A program made the position numbers and the translations under genes. From Trebouxia sp. TZW2008 (taxonomy: Eukaryota; Chlorophyta; Trebouxiophyceae; Trebouxiales; Trebouxiaceae): DNA of 64,000 nucleotides. Positions 53,740 through 64,000 of the stretch are shown here, one piece after another. The stretch is from positions 39,281-103,280 of the forward strand of contig BDIU01000376.1 in NCBI GenBank assembly GCA_002118135.1, given 5' to 3'. Positions within the stretch are counted from its first letter, which is position 1, and every line of letters starts with the position of its first letter. Below the pieces are notes generated by a model. That model saw only the letters and a list, made by a program, of their open reading frames with translations, was not told where the DNA came from and ran no database searches.

Positions 53740-56700
53740 ATGAGCGCTGCCAATTCTCTTAGCGCTGGTCTCACTCTGACTATGGTACGCATTTACAGCA
53801 GCAGGCAAAGTCCTGTGCTGTGAGCAAAGGATTCCCTCCCTAAGCTCTTGAGCGTGAGTACACTGTTGATATTGCCATAACAGTAGTCTTTACAGCTGGA
53901 ATCGTGCAGGGTCAGCGCAGGGCCAAGCTGCACACCGCAATGCATAATTTGAGCTCAAGTAGACTGATTCACCTGGCATTGATACGTGGTCTTGACTATC
54001 AGAACCAAGACAACTTGCCAAGCCTGTTGACGGAAGACTTGATGCCCCTGCACCTGTTGCAGCACAACGCAACACTGGCAGGCCTTCGGCAGCACATCAT
54101 CCAGGCTTTCTGCCAATTTGATACTCTCAGCCTACAGGATTTGTACACTGGTATGGACCACCAGAAGCAAGAAGCAGAGGCTCTGAGTCTCAAGCAACTC
54201 AGATACGCAGTTGTCTCTGAGTTCTTACAGGCAAGAAAACCTCAAACGCCATCACTCATGATATCCAGGTTGCTCCAGCACTGTCATTGCAGCACTTCAG
54301 CAAGTTACACAGCTATGCAACATGGCATCATAGACAATGCTGATGCTCAAGTTCCTGTGAGTGCGTGCATTGCAAAATGCTTCACAAGAGTGAGCCTCAG
54401 CAGGCTCATTCCCAGCAGCATTTGGCCAGGAAAATTGCCTTCAACATGCAGGCACTGCGATTTGCAACACTCATGCAGACATGGTACCACACACATCAAC
54501 AACATACAATGTTATGATGCACGCACTTGCTCAGTCAAAACCACAAGCTAATGCTTGATCGTTCCACTCAACAGGATGGGATAGGGACACAGGGAGGACA
54601 AGCGGGTCGTGGTATTGGTAGCGGAGCAAAGCAGGGGAATGTGAAGCCATCTGAGGGCAAAGTCATCATCAACATTCATGCTCAGGCTTCTGCTGGCAGC
54701 ATAGCAACTGACGCACAGAATCTCAAGGCAAGCCTGTTATTATGTGGATAGGCTCCTTGCCCATAAGCAGCTCTTCAGACTTCTGTGTATGCTTCTTGAG
54801 CTATTCTGTGCTGCTACACATGACTTCAGCCCTTTCTCAACAATTGAAAAAGCTAACAAGCAGCAGCCAAGAGCTTTCATGCTTGCAGTGCTGTGTGTAG
54901 AAGCTGCATGGCATCAACACCAATGCAGCAGACCTTCTTTTGCTGGCCTTCAAAGTTGATGACATTTGTCTCAGTTTACAGGTGTCCCCAAATTCAGCTG
55001 CCTCACCAAGGGCTGCCTCACAGTCAATAGGCACACCTAGCAGACTGACGTTGACTCCATCTGCTGCCAAGGCTGCCCAACAGGTGTGAGCACAACAGAC
55101 CTTCCAGATGCTATACAGCACATTTTGTGCTTTGCTGCTTGCTGCAAGTTTGAGCGCCACATGCACCTACTGATATCTGCCTGAGCTCTCCATTGCAAAG
55201 CCCTTCAAAGACAGATTTGCGCATAAAAATTTATTGAAGCTTCAGCATCATTCATCAAATTGTATTAGGTGCTGCGTTGCCGAGTGTGCGTACGCCAAGT
55301 GACATATGTCAGATTTTGCAGTTGGTTTAATTCGAATTCCATGTTTGCCTTTGTTGTGTAGGCTTGCATGTACCAAAACGCTGTTGGTCCATTGAAGCGG
55401 TGTGGAACAGTTGTGTTGACTGAATTGTTGACATATCATGTGCTGCAGCCCTGCTGCTTCTCAGCCCGCTGCAACCCCACCGTGCATTCAGCTGCTTGAG
55501 AAAGCGTCTGCTTGCCTATCAGCAGGTCAACAATGGCAACGTGGCTCAGCTCACAGAGCAACAGACTGACCTAGCAGGCCAGCCAAGCCAAGCCAAGAAA
55601 CAGCGCCAAGTGAGCCTAAGATGCCATTCAGAGGGTCCAGATGGCAATGGCATGGCAGCAACTGGTGATGTTGCTCAGAGCAATGACAACCAGCCCAGAC
55701 CTACTTCAGCCCATGCCATCCAACACTTGACAGCCCATCATGACGTGAGTCTCTGCTTCTTCTGTCTGACAATGCTTAGGGTGGTGAGGACTACTTTGGC
55801 AAACAACCAACGACACCAAGACTGCAATGCGTAGAGCGAGCCGACCTATCCTTGCTGAGCAGCTGTACCAGTGGTTAGCCAGTCCAGCAAAGGAAGGTGA
55901 CTTGACCATCAGCACTTGCCAGCTGCGGGGTGAATGCATTTTGCGGGGCTCAAAGGCACAAATGTTTGGCCATGTGGTGTGTCAAGCAATGTCAGTGAGG
56001 TGCAAGTCTGAAAGGCAGTCAAGGGACGGCCATCTTTCTGGTTTCAGTACTGCCTGTATTCAACACATTATCATTAACCTGAAATCGAGCTTGTCTGGGC
56101 TGGTACCTGTCACATGTAGACATTCTGGCTGAGGGCACAGAGCGCTCATGGGGTCTGTACTGATCTGGATCTTGCATGCAGTCCTCGGACCCCCTGGCTG
56201 CAGCCTGCAAAAATCAACAAGCTTGTATCCGTCTGTTGTCAGCACATTCCAGGACCATTGTTTGTGTGTAAAGCACTGCCGTGCAGCACAACGTCTGTTT
56301 CTGTCTGGTATCCTGTTTGATCCCGATTAAGTTGAATGGTTGATTGATTGCCTGGCTGATGTATTGACTGCATAATTGCTTGATGGGTTTGAGAAATTTT
56401 CATCATGCCTTAAGCCATAGCCACGCGTCTGCCTCCTCTGCCATCACATCTAATCTCATCCTATCCTGCCTTGCGCAGAGCTTGACAGGGAGCATGGCTG
56501 CTGACACTCATGGGCAAGCAAGTGTGCCGCTGGAGCCCATCTTGAGGGTAGCAGAAGGAACCAACCCCAAGACCTCAGCAGAGCCAATGGCTGCTGAGAC
56601 TGCTGGCCGACCATGTGTGCCGATTCGCCTCACCATCAAAATTCCCCAGCCTGCAGGGGCGTCCCCATCTGTTGCAAAACGCAGAATGGACTCTTCAAGC

Positions 56701-58586
56701 AGCAAGCTTCAAGCAGCTTCTGGCCAGCTGACTACACATGATGGCCCAAGTAAGCTGTCAGTCAAACATGCAAAGCATTAACATGGCTGCTTTGTGTTGC
56801 ATATAATCAGTGATCACCATACGTAATACTCAATACCCAATACGTAATACGCAATACGTAGTATCTGAGAGTGTGGATCACTGAGATGCAGTGCAATTTA
56901 CAAAATACGCAATACGTCGGCGCCAATACGTGATATTCAATACGCAAGTATTTGAGAGTATCAATCACTGAAATGGAGAGTATGGTGATTCACTGCATAT
57001 AATGAGATCAAGTTGAATGTCAGCATCACAGTATTGCAGCAATAGGCCTCATGCAGTTGCTTAGCAGCAGCCTGCGCTGCTGTATCAGTCATCTTGGTCT
57101 AACAACATTCGTGACTGCATATGCCTGGTGCTGTGTTGGACACTGCCATGCAAGCAAGCTGTCTGAATGGCAGCATTGCTTTGGCTCTGCTAGAAGAATA
57201 CCAATTTGTTCATAAAGCTTTCTGCAATGCAGGTGAACGATGGGGAAGTCGCAGCCCGCGATCCCCACGGAGAAAGAGGGATCACTTTGCAGCAGCTGCA
57301 GACAATCTGGCTGGAAAAGCAGAAGCTGACTTAGCTGCATGGTCCCCTTCTCAGCCGCGTTTTGCAAATCTGAAAGAGCAGCGCTCAGCTGTAGGTGACA
57401 AAGCTGTCATGAAGGCAGCAAACAGCAAAAGGCAGAAGGGCACATTGCCGATGGCAGCAAGCAGTGAGATGCATAGAGGCACATTTCGGAAGGCAGCAGC
57501 AGCTCTGCTCAATGATCAGCAGCAAGTTTGGTCAGATGTTTGTCAGCCCCCTCAGCCTGATGCAAGCAGCCCTAGACAGCACTCAGCTGACAGCTTTGAT
57601 GCCACTCAGCATTCAGATGATGTCACCGTCACTGACACCATTCAGGACTCTGCTGCAAATGGCTATGGTGCAGTTGTGGCAAAGGCAGATGCAGCCAGGA
57701 AAGAGGCATCTATGCAGCTGCGTCAGCATGCATCAACTAGGCTGTCTGCTCTCAAGGCTGAGCACAAATTGCACAGCAGTTTGCTGGAAGGCGTGATGGC
57801 GCAAAGGGCCAGCAGTTCAGCTGTGGCACAGCCCTTGCATGGCCAGTGCCTTGGAGAAACGCAGGGGACAGCAGCAACCCTGGTAGCAGACTCAGGGTCA
57901 AGGGCCACACAGAAGGGGGTTGAGACTGCACAGCCTTCGCATCCTCAGTAGCTAGCAGCATTGCAGACATCAGCTGCTGACACCAGGGAAAAGGCCACAC
58001 TAATACAGGCGAGAAGGGCAGATGTGAATGCCAAAGGAATGTCCAAGCAAGGGGTGAGTAGGGGAGCAGCAAGGGAAGAGGGATCACTGATTTGGGCGAT
58101 ACACAAAGAGGCTGAGAAGCATCAGCTAGCTTCTTTTGCTACAGCCATTGCTGCCTTGTGGGAGCCCTTCAATGCCAACAAGGATGCTGATGAGGGATAT
58201 CGTGACATGAGACGCAGAAAGAAGCAGCTGAGATTCAAGAAGGGCAAGGCATCTGGCGGGTACGAGTCTTCTGAAGCTGAACGCCCTTCCCCAATGCCAT
58301 CTTGCTCTGCAGTGTCTTTGCAATTGCTTTTGACAGTGAAGCATGCCGCTGCATCTTCTGTATGCATGATCAATGTGTGAAACACAGGTGCTTGCACAAG
58401 CAAAATGCCACATTGGGAGACACTCGTAGTGTCAGATGCTAGCATGATGCATCATTGCGTGATGCTTGCTGCTGCAGGATGAGATCAACAGAAACCCTTA
58501 GCAAAGCATTGGACGACCTCAAGACACATCAGGCCAGCGAGTTGCAAACACTTGAGGCCTACAGATTATGGGGTCAGGGCATGTAA
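53740..58586 (+). CDS. Unknown protein of about 790 aa with GC-AG introns and an in-frame TAG problem
   Basis: Exons: 53740-53784, 53910-54230, 54575-54727, 54982-55083, 55526-55744, 55821-55994, 56479-56749, 57233-57918, 57967-58259, 58478-58586 (2373 nt, 791 codons). Exon 2 is a Leu-rich helical region (LIHLALIRGLDYQNQDNLPS). Exons 4 to 8 are polar and low-complexity, including an SR-like RWGSRSPRSPRRKR. The C-terminus is basic then helical (RDMRRRKKQLRFKKGK; TLSKALDDLKTHQASEL). Exons 2 and 3 end at GC donors (CAG/GCAAGA, AAG/GCAAGC). The long open frame from 57233 to 58259 is broken only by a TAG at 57949. A 48-nt GT-AG intron (57919-57966) would remove it in frame. Exon 5 might instead end at 55609. 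No family was recognised, so treat the model as tentative. Confidence 0.6.
56815..57000. repeat. AATACG-rich short tandem repeats in intron
   Basis: Repeated ATACGTAATAC/CAATACGCAATACG words, with TATCTGAGAGTGTGGATCACTGA and TATTTGAGAGTATCAATCACTGA as a longer duplication. A related stretch in inverse orientation (TTAGTATTTAGTATGTGGAGAG) occurs near 9295-9360. It lies in the intron between exons 7 and 8 of the unknown gene. Confidence 0.7.
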
Positions 58587-61500
58587 CCTGCTGATGTGCA
58601 ACATGCAACAGGCACACTTTGGTACGGCTATTGCTTTTCAGCATATGCAGCAACTAGTCCCCGTGGGGACAAAGAATTTGTGACAGCAATGTGAAATACA
58701 CGTCTCTGTTTGCGTTCATGTGTTACACACACAACCATGCTTTAAACACACTATTGTTTGTATAGTTGTGTGTTAATTGTATAGTTGAGTTCAAAGACTC
58801 GCAGTGTCAGACTAGTTTGCCACTTCAAATCGACATTTGGCACTTACAAAACCTGACAGTGACAAGACTGCCAAGCTCAATTGCACACATCAAGATACCA
58901 AATGCATGCCTAGGTTAATTAGGATGGCTCCGGAACCAGGCTTTAATCCTGCCTCAATTCTTGTTGACCACCACTGCGCCAGGAACGGCAAGTGCGCTGA
59001 ACAGGGGCTGATTGCGTCTGACTTGCACATAGGCTGAGTGTGGCTGAAGAGGAAAGTCAGCTGAGCTGAAGCGGGGTGAACTATGACTTCAGCTATGAGC
59101 TGAACAGGCCCGAAATTTACAACAGCTCAGGCTGAACCAGTCTGAACAGTGCTGCCTGAGCTCATCCTTGCAGGCTGATTTTAAGCAAGGCACATAGCTC
59201 CTGTCCATGTCCACATGAATCTGACCCACCATGCGCACAAAGACAGTCAATCAATGGAGGCGCTGTGTCTTTTGCTAATGTTGTATGTCCTGCATCTGAG
59301 CTGAAGCCAAACCACCACGGCATCTAATTCCGAGCTGTGACGCTTTATGCTGGTCCTGCAAGCCAACTCCAAACCATCAATGTCAGATTGAGACTGCAAA
59401 ATAGCGTTGGACTGTTACACAGTGCTCATACAATATCCCAGTGCATAGCAGATGAGGAAAGAAATACCTGAGGATGAGCAACAGCCTGTAAGAGCTACAA
59501 GAATGACCCTGCTCAATGACATGCTTTGACACACTTTGAATCTGCCATGGAACATGCGCAATGTAAACTTGAGTCTCTGTGTGCATGCATCACGTGCCAT
59601 GCAGAAGCAATGCATGCAAGGCACATAGCATAACCTTTTTGCAAGCTCACCTCAACACCTGATCATGCCACTGTAGCTGGCAAGAAGGCGTGCGCTGCCA
59701 AAACAGCTGCAGCTTGAGGCCCTCATGTCCCATCTCTGAGCTCACTTTCGGATGCATCAGCATCAGCAAGAGGTGTGACCTTTAGTTGATGTGTCCCTGC
59801 AAATCACATTGTACAGCTCTTGCGTGATTTCTTGGGGATCCCAAAGGATCATAATGGCTCATGCCTCTGAGGTGTTGTGCAAACACAAAGTTGCAATGCA
59901 GCATCTGCTTGAAGAATGAAGATTGCTACCATACATGCCTGTGAGACTTGCATTGTACTCAGCATGTTTAGGCACACAAGGATAATTGCCAACACCATAT
60001 ATTCTCCTTACATAAGGAGAATGTTGCATCCAATAGCTCAGGCAAAAGATCAGCAGGCTGCAAGGTGCCAGTTGCTTGTCTATACATATATGTGTCATGA
60101 CGCCCCGTTGCCAGCTGTCATGCAGACATGGGGTTTGTTGTATGCAATTTGACGCATCATACAGCTTGAGACATCAATGCACTCAAAACGTTTACTGTTT
60201 GAGACCTTTGCAATTTGTATCAACTCAGAATGAAGGATCTTGGCCAGGGACATGGCAACTGACAATCTGCAACAGAAGATCCATCGTGTTGGGCCTACCT
60301 TCTGTCGTCCATTGGGCAGTGTGCATGCACAAGTCATCTGCTGTCAACTCAGTCTGCAAGCCATCATGTTGGAGGGCATGCGCAATACCAATGCAGCATC
60401 AGGCAGTGGCCCTGGTTCTTGAGGTGCTTGCCTGTGTAGAGTATGCTGTGCATGCCAGCTTCACTGCTTGAAGCCATGGTAGCCTCCTGCACTGCAAATG
60501 TCAAATTTAGATGACTAATTGCATGCAAAGTTCTGCAAAGCTGCTGGCCACACGGTTCCAACCAGAGGTCAAAGGTTTGAAGCTTGGCAGCCTGTACTGT
60601 GATGTTATGAGCAGAAATTTCAGCTGAAAGCAGCAGTCAAGCATGCCGTGGTTGAGTACCTTGTCTTATCTTGATTGCTTCAGTTGTCTATAAGGAGGAA
60701 GTTCCATCTGACATCATTCTGAGGATGTGCCTTCTCAAGCCTGTAGTCAACAGCACATCGGTGGTCTACAGAAACACAGCATTCACAAGACAGCAATCAG
60801 GATGCCACCAGCACCAGTGCTGCATCTACCCTGCAGTCAGTAACACATTGGTCACCTGTTTGCAGGAGCCAATCCTGCACCTTGCGCATGCCTATGTCTC
60901 GCAAGCTTTGTAGGCCTCTGCTCCACAAGAGGCCAGGCTTGAAGGGCCTTACTTCTGGTCCTCAGCCATGGAAAGTTATAGCTGCTGAGCAGTCTGACAT
61001 GTTGGTGCTTCTTCAGCTTTGTATGAGAGAGCCAAAACCTACAATTTGCCTTGCTTGGGATCCGCCACTGGTGTGCACTGACACGCCCTCGCAGATTCGC
61101 TTGCCGACTGTTGGCAAGGATTTGCGCGGACGATGAATACAGCCTGATCGAGCAGATGACCGAGGCTGATCAGCAGGATTTGAGTTTTGCGAAGTTGGCG
61201 TGCTTGAGGTGCACAGGATCCATTTGTAAGTACGGCTTGATCAACATCAGGTAATGTGGCAAGGCACGCTTGGTGCGCTGGCTGGAGGAACTCACTGCGC
61301 TTCTGAGGCAGTGAGCACGGCTGTGACTAACAGACTTTGAGGTCTTTTCGCCCCGCTTGATCGGTCAGCCTTCTTTTCCATCAAGCAATTGCTTTCATGC
61401 CCAAGGTGCCTACACTCAAGGGCAGCAGAGCGTCAGACATATGACAAGCAGACAGCCACGTGGGCTGTGAGGCCACAGCAGAACTCACTCCAGACATGTT

Positions 61501-63136
61501 GCATGAGCAAGTTCGGGAAAGCCCCTCCCACCTGTGACATACAGCTCTAGATGTGTGCAACGCTGTGACACAAGTCATATAATGACCTTTTGCATCTACC
61601 ATGCTCAGCAGCAACTCTGTAGCAATGAGCCACTGAAGCTGTACGTGCTGAACCTACTGGTCAAGGAGGCTATGCTTTTGCAATATCTGTATGGCACAGT
61701 TACCTTTCTGTGCACAGCAAAGGAGTCATTTGCTGAGCAAGTGCTTAAGCACATAGCACATATATCCTTATACACCTGTTCACTGCCAGCTGTTAGGGAA
61801 CAGGAGCAGAAGCGCCTGTGCGGTACTTGCAAGATGCCAAGGAACACCTCAGCCATCATTTGCATTGTGGCTGCCGTTTGTGGGCTGCTGCAGCAGAACA
61901 TCCTGGCATCAGCCAACATTTATATATATACACACAAAGTGTGCTTGTCTGTAATCAAGCTCATGTTACAGGACAAGCTATTGGCTGGTAGCTTGCTCAC
62001 ATTGCTTGTGCAGCTGGGGCATTGTAGTTGATGGCTTCATTCAAGTGCACAAGAGCGCTGCCCCTGTACTAGAGCAAAGGTCTGCTCGCAGGAAAAGCAA
62101 GACTGTCACGGCGGGCTTTGTTACATACAGCATTCTTCGCAGACCAATTCATTTGCAATGAGCTTTAGATGTGCTGCTCTCAGGTACCTCCTTTGAAACC
62201 AAATTCCTCTGCAGTACATCGCTGAGGCGCAGCAGATGTTGTGAGCAATCAACGGTTCTAGACATGTGCTCAGGCTGGCAATTTGCATTCAGCACAAGCA
62301 AGCATGCATGAACCAGACAACATGGCATTTGGCAAATGCTGCACAGCTGCAGGCATCAAGTGCAGACCACAAGATGCTTGCAGCCTGACACCAAGGTGGT
62401 CTCAGTCTGCTGAGTCTGGCGATGAAGCAGGTAACAGGCTGTTGGGGACAGTTTCTGCAGCACAGCATGGCCTTGCAAGGCAGTCTCATGACCTGTCAGC
62501 AGCACTGCTCACTCAGCATCGGGAGTGACTGCCATGATGCAGATTGTGCAGCCATTTTCCAGCCATACGGCATCATTCAGAGCTGATCTGCGCATGACAT
62601 TTGGCGTGATCAGCTACAGGGATCTCAAGCTAAAAAGACGAAAGTTCACACTGGCAACTGCCCAAAAGCATGACAACTTCGAGTCAAATTATGTGCAGCC
62701 CAAGCAGTCAGCAAGCTTCAGCCTAAATTTGCAGCTTTCAGCTCACTTTTGTTGATCCGACTGTCTCAGCCCCAGTCAGCCTTTGTGCAAGATTTGGAGC
62801 TGATCATGCATCAGCCTGGTTCAGCTCAGGTCAGCTTTAGACGACACAGCTGAACTCTTGAAGTGAAGAAGCAGCCTTTGTTTGGCTCCCCACAGGGACA
62901 GCTGAACTTGTTCAACCTCTGTTTTTGTAGTCGTGGTGGTAAACAACCTACTTGCAATCTCTGCTGAATATAGGTTCCACGATGATACTGATGTTGCCAA
63001 TGCATCATGATGTAGCATGTCGATAGTACACAGCAGTTGTGGCCGTTTGAGCCAATAATCTCGGCAGTTGACCAGCAGTTGGTGTCCATTAATATTGATC
63101 AAAGTAAAGCGATTCACCTGCCCACTGAACTGACAC
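58587..63136. other. Gene-poor region
   Basis: No model could be supported. Short frames with some protein-like character occur near 60880-61260 (plus, including MTEADQQDLSFAKL) and 62340-62528 (plus, including SAESGDEAGNRLLG), but without confirming splice partners or a family. A 10-bp perfect palindrome, ATTCTCCTTA and its complement around CA, lies at 60001-60022. AGCTGAAC-rich low complexity occurs around 59030-59170 and 62700-62830. Confidence 0.4.
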
Positions 63137-63482
63137 GTACCTTGTCTGATACGTACCTTGTTTTGGAGGCATCTGTATCCGTTTGCGTCTTCTATGCAGC
63201 AAGCAGTCGACGGCTTGCTTTGAAAAAAGCACCCAGAGCGAGTTGCCCGCTGCAATGTCTTAGTCGGAGAGCATCTGGTCATCTGGATGTCGCTCCGTAA
63301 ACATTTACATACACCACATAAGACACGCATCTGATGATACTTGTGCATAGGCATTATCATGTTGAAGTGAACTTGGTACCACTGACAACCTTGAAGGCAC
63401 CTTTGTTCAAAGACAGCCAAGCCAAAGCCAGCACAAGTATGGGACAGACATGGCAACCCTATTTAGGGTAAACGCCGGAGGT
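63137..63482. repeat. Dispersed repeat family 2, copy 3 (longest)
   Basis: Begins with a duplicated ACGTACCTTG, contains all family blocks (CTTCTATGCAGCAAGCAG, GCCCGCTGCAATGTCTTAGTC, GAGCATCTGGTCATCTGGAT) and ends AGCCAAAGCCAGCACAAGTA, then CCCTATTTAGGGTAAACGCC. It aligns over about 340 bp with the copy at 50029. Confidence 0.83.
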
Positions 63483-63787
63483 AATTTGAGAAGTCAGCCA
63501 TTGTGTGTTTTCAGTTTCGATCGTGACTTTGTGAGGTTTGCAATGTCCAGGGTTTTTGCGTGCTTTTGCGGTCTGCGTGCATGCATATTAATCATATGAT
63601 AGGGTTTTCGACGAAATTTCAAGATCGGATCCGGATTGATCATTGAATGACGCAATGACTTTGACACTGTGCAACAGCACCAGTCGCACACTCTGGAATG
63701 TGTTGCTTCAGCTTGATGTACCTAAAATGCATGCGACCCGGGCAATAAGGCTCGACCGCAATGCAATGCTCCATTCAGGGTAGGCCT

Positions 63788-63912
63788 GGCATCTACGGAT
63801 TGCCCTCGTCTACGTAGACGTAGATATACAGCGTATATACGGAGTATACGCCAAATCGAGCGATTTTCTACGCTCAAATCAGGCGTAGACGAAAATGCGT
63901 AGATTGCCGCCA
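63788..63912. repeat. Fold-back element with about 27-bp imperfect inverted ends
   Basis: CATCTACGGATTGCCCTCGTC plus TACG at the left pairs with the complement of GCGTAGACGAAAATGCGTAG plus ATTGCC at the right. The interior is itself palindrome-rich (GTCTACGTAGAC, GTATATAC, GTATAC). The whole 125 bp could fold into a long hairpin. Confidence 0.72.
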
Positions 63913-64000
63913 AGCTGAAAGGCTGAACTTCAAAATACACTGCAGAAACAGCTTTGTCACTGCTTTGAGGCTTGTAAGTGGTATGCCATGAGCCTCTGAC

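Noticed and set aside
62821..63456. Minus-strand frame of 211 codons
   Set aside because: Much of it runs through dispersed repeat family 2; no family similarity and no splice support.

Overview
This is a piece of a eukaryotic nuclear genome, most likely from a green alga (Chlorophyta, possibly Trebouxiophyceae; the lineage is inferred, not shown). The evidence is dense spliceosomal introns, a chloroplast-transit-peptide Hsp70-like gene, and a plant-type MCM5 whose Walker A motif reads GDPSTAKSQ and which contains [14 protein letters not shown]. No prokaryotic operon, phage or CRISPR signal is present. Gene models were built by hand by joining exons at AG acceptors and GT or GC donors. In nearly every model the exon lengths sum to an exact multiple of three.

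Layout: (1) 1-1302, plus, 3' part of phosphopantothenate-cysteine ligase (PPCS). (2) 1459-11257, minus, complete 17-exon MCM5. (3) 12273-14566, minus, secreted-type pectate-lyase-like beta-helix protein. (4) 15179-16900, plus, pirin. (5) 18109-25785, minus, plastid-targeted Hsp70-like protein without a substrate-binding domain. (6) 26071-28775, minus, small coiled-coil protein. (7) 29623-30536, minus, VMA21 followed 5 nt later by a four-helix membrane protein (candidate dicistron). (8) 31042-44118, plus, 20-exon coiled-coil protein of 1640 residues. (9) 44391-45334, minus, an unknown ORF overlapping the start of dUTPase (second candidate dicistron). (10) 47402-49243, minus, exosome subunit RRP46. 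(11) 50870-52166, plus, secreted cysteine-rich protein. (12) 53740-58586, plus, unknown protein of about 790 residues. (13) 58587-64000, mostly gene-poor with repeats.

The genes share no single pathway. They are housekeeping genes (CoA synthesis, replication licensing, dUTP removal, RNA exosome, V-ATPase assembly, plastid chaperone) plus lineage-specific coiled-coil and secreted proteins.

The most striking feature is in the introns. At least a dozen exon/intron junctions have been tandemly copied into the neighbouring intron. Copies of an exon's 3' end plus its 5' splice site lie downstream, and copies of the 3' splice site plus the exon's 5' end lie upstream. In every case the exon-proximal copy keeps the reading frame and the distal copies are decayed. 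GC-AG introns are also unusually common (about 5 of 81), and a short MITE-like element family is inserted in introns of three genes.
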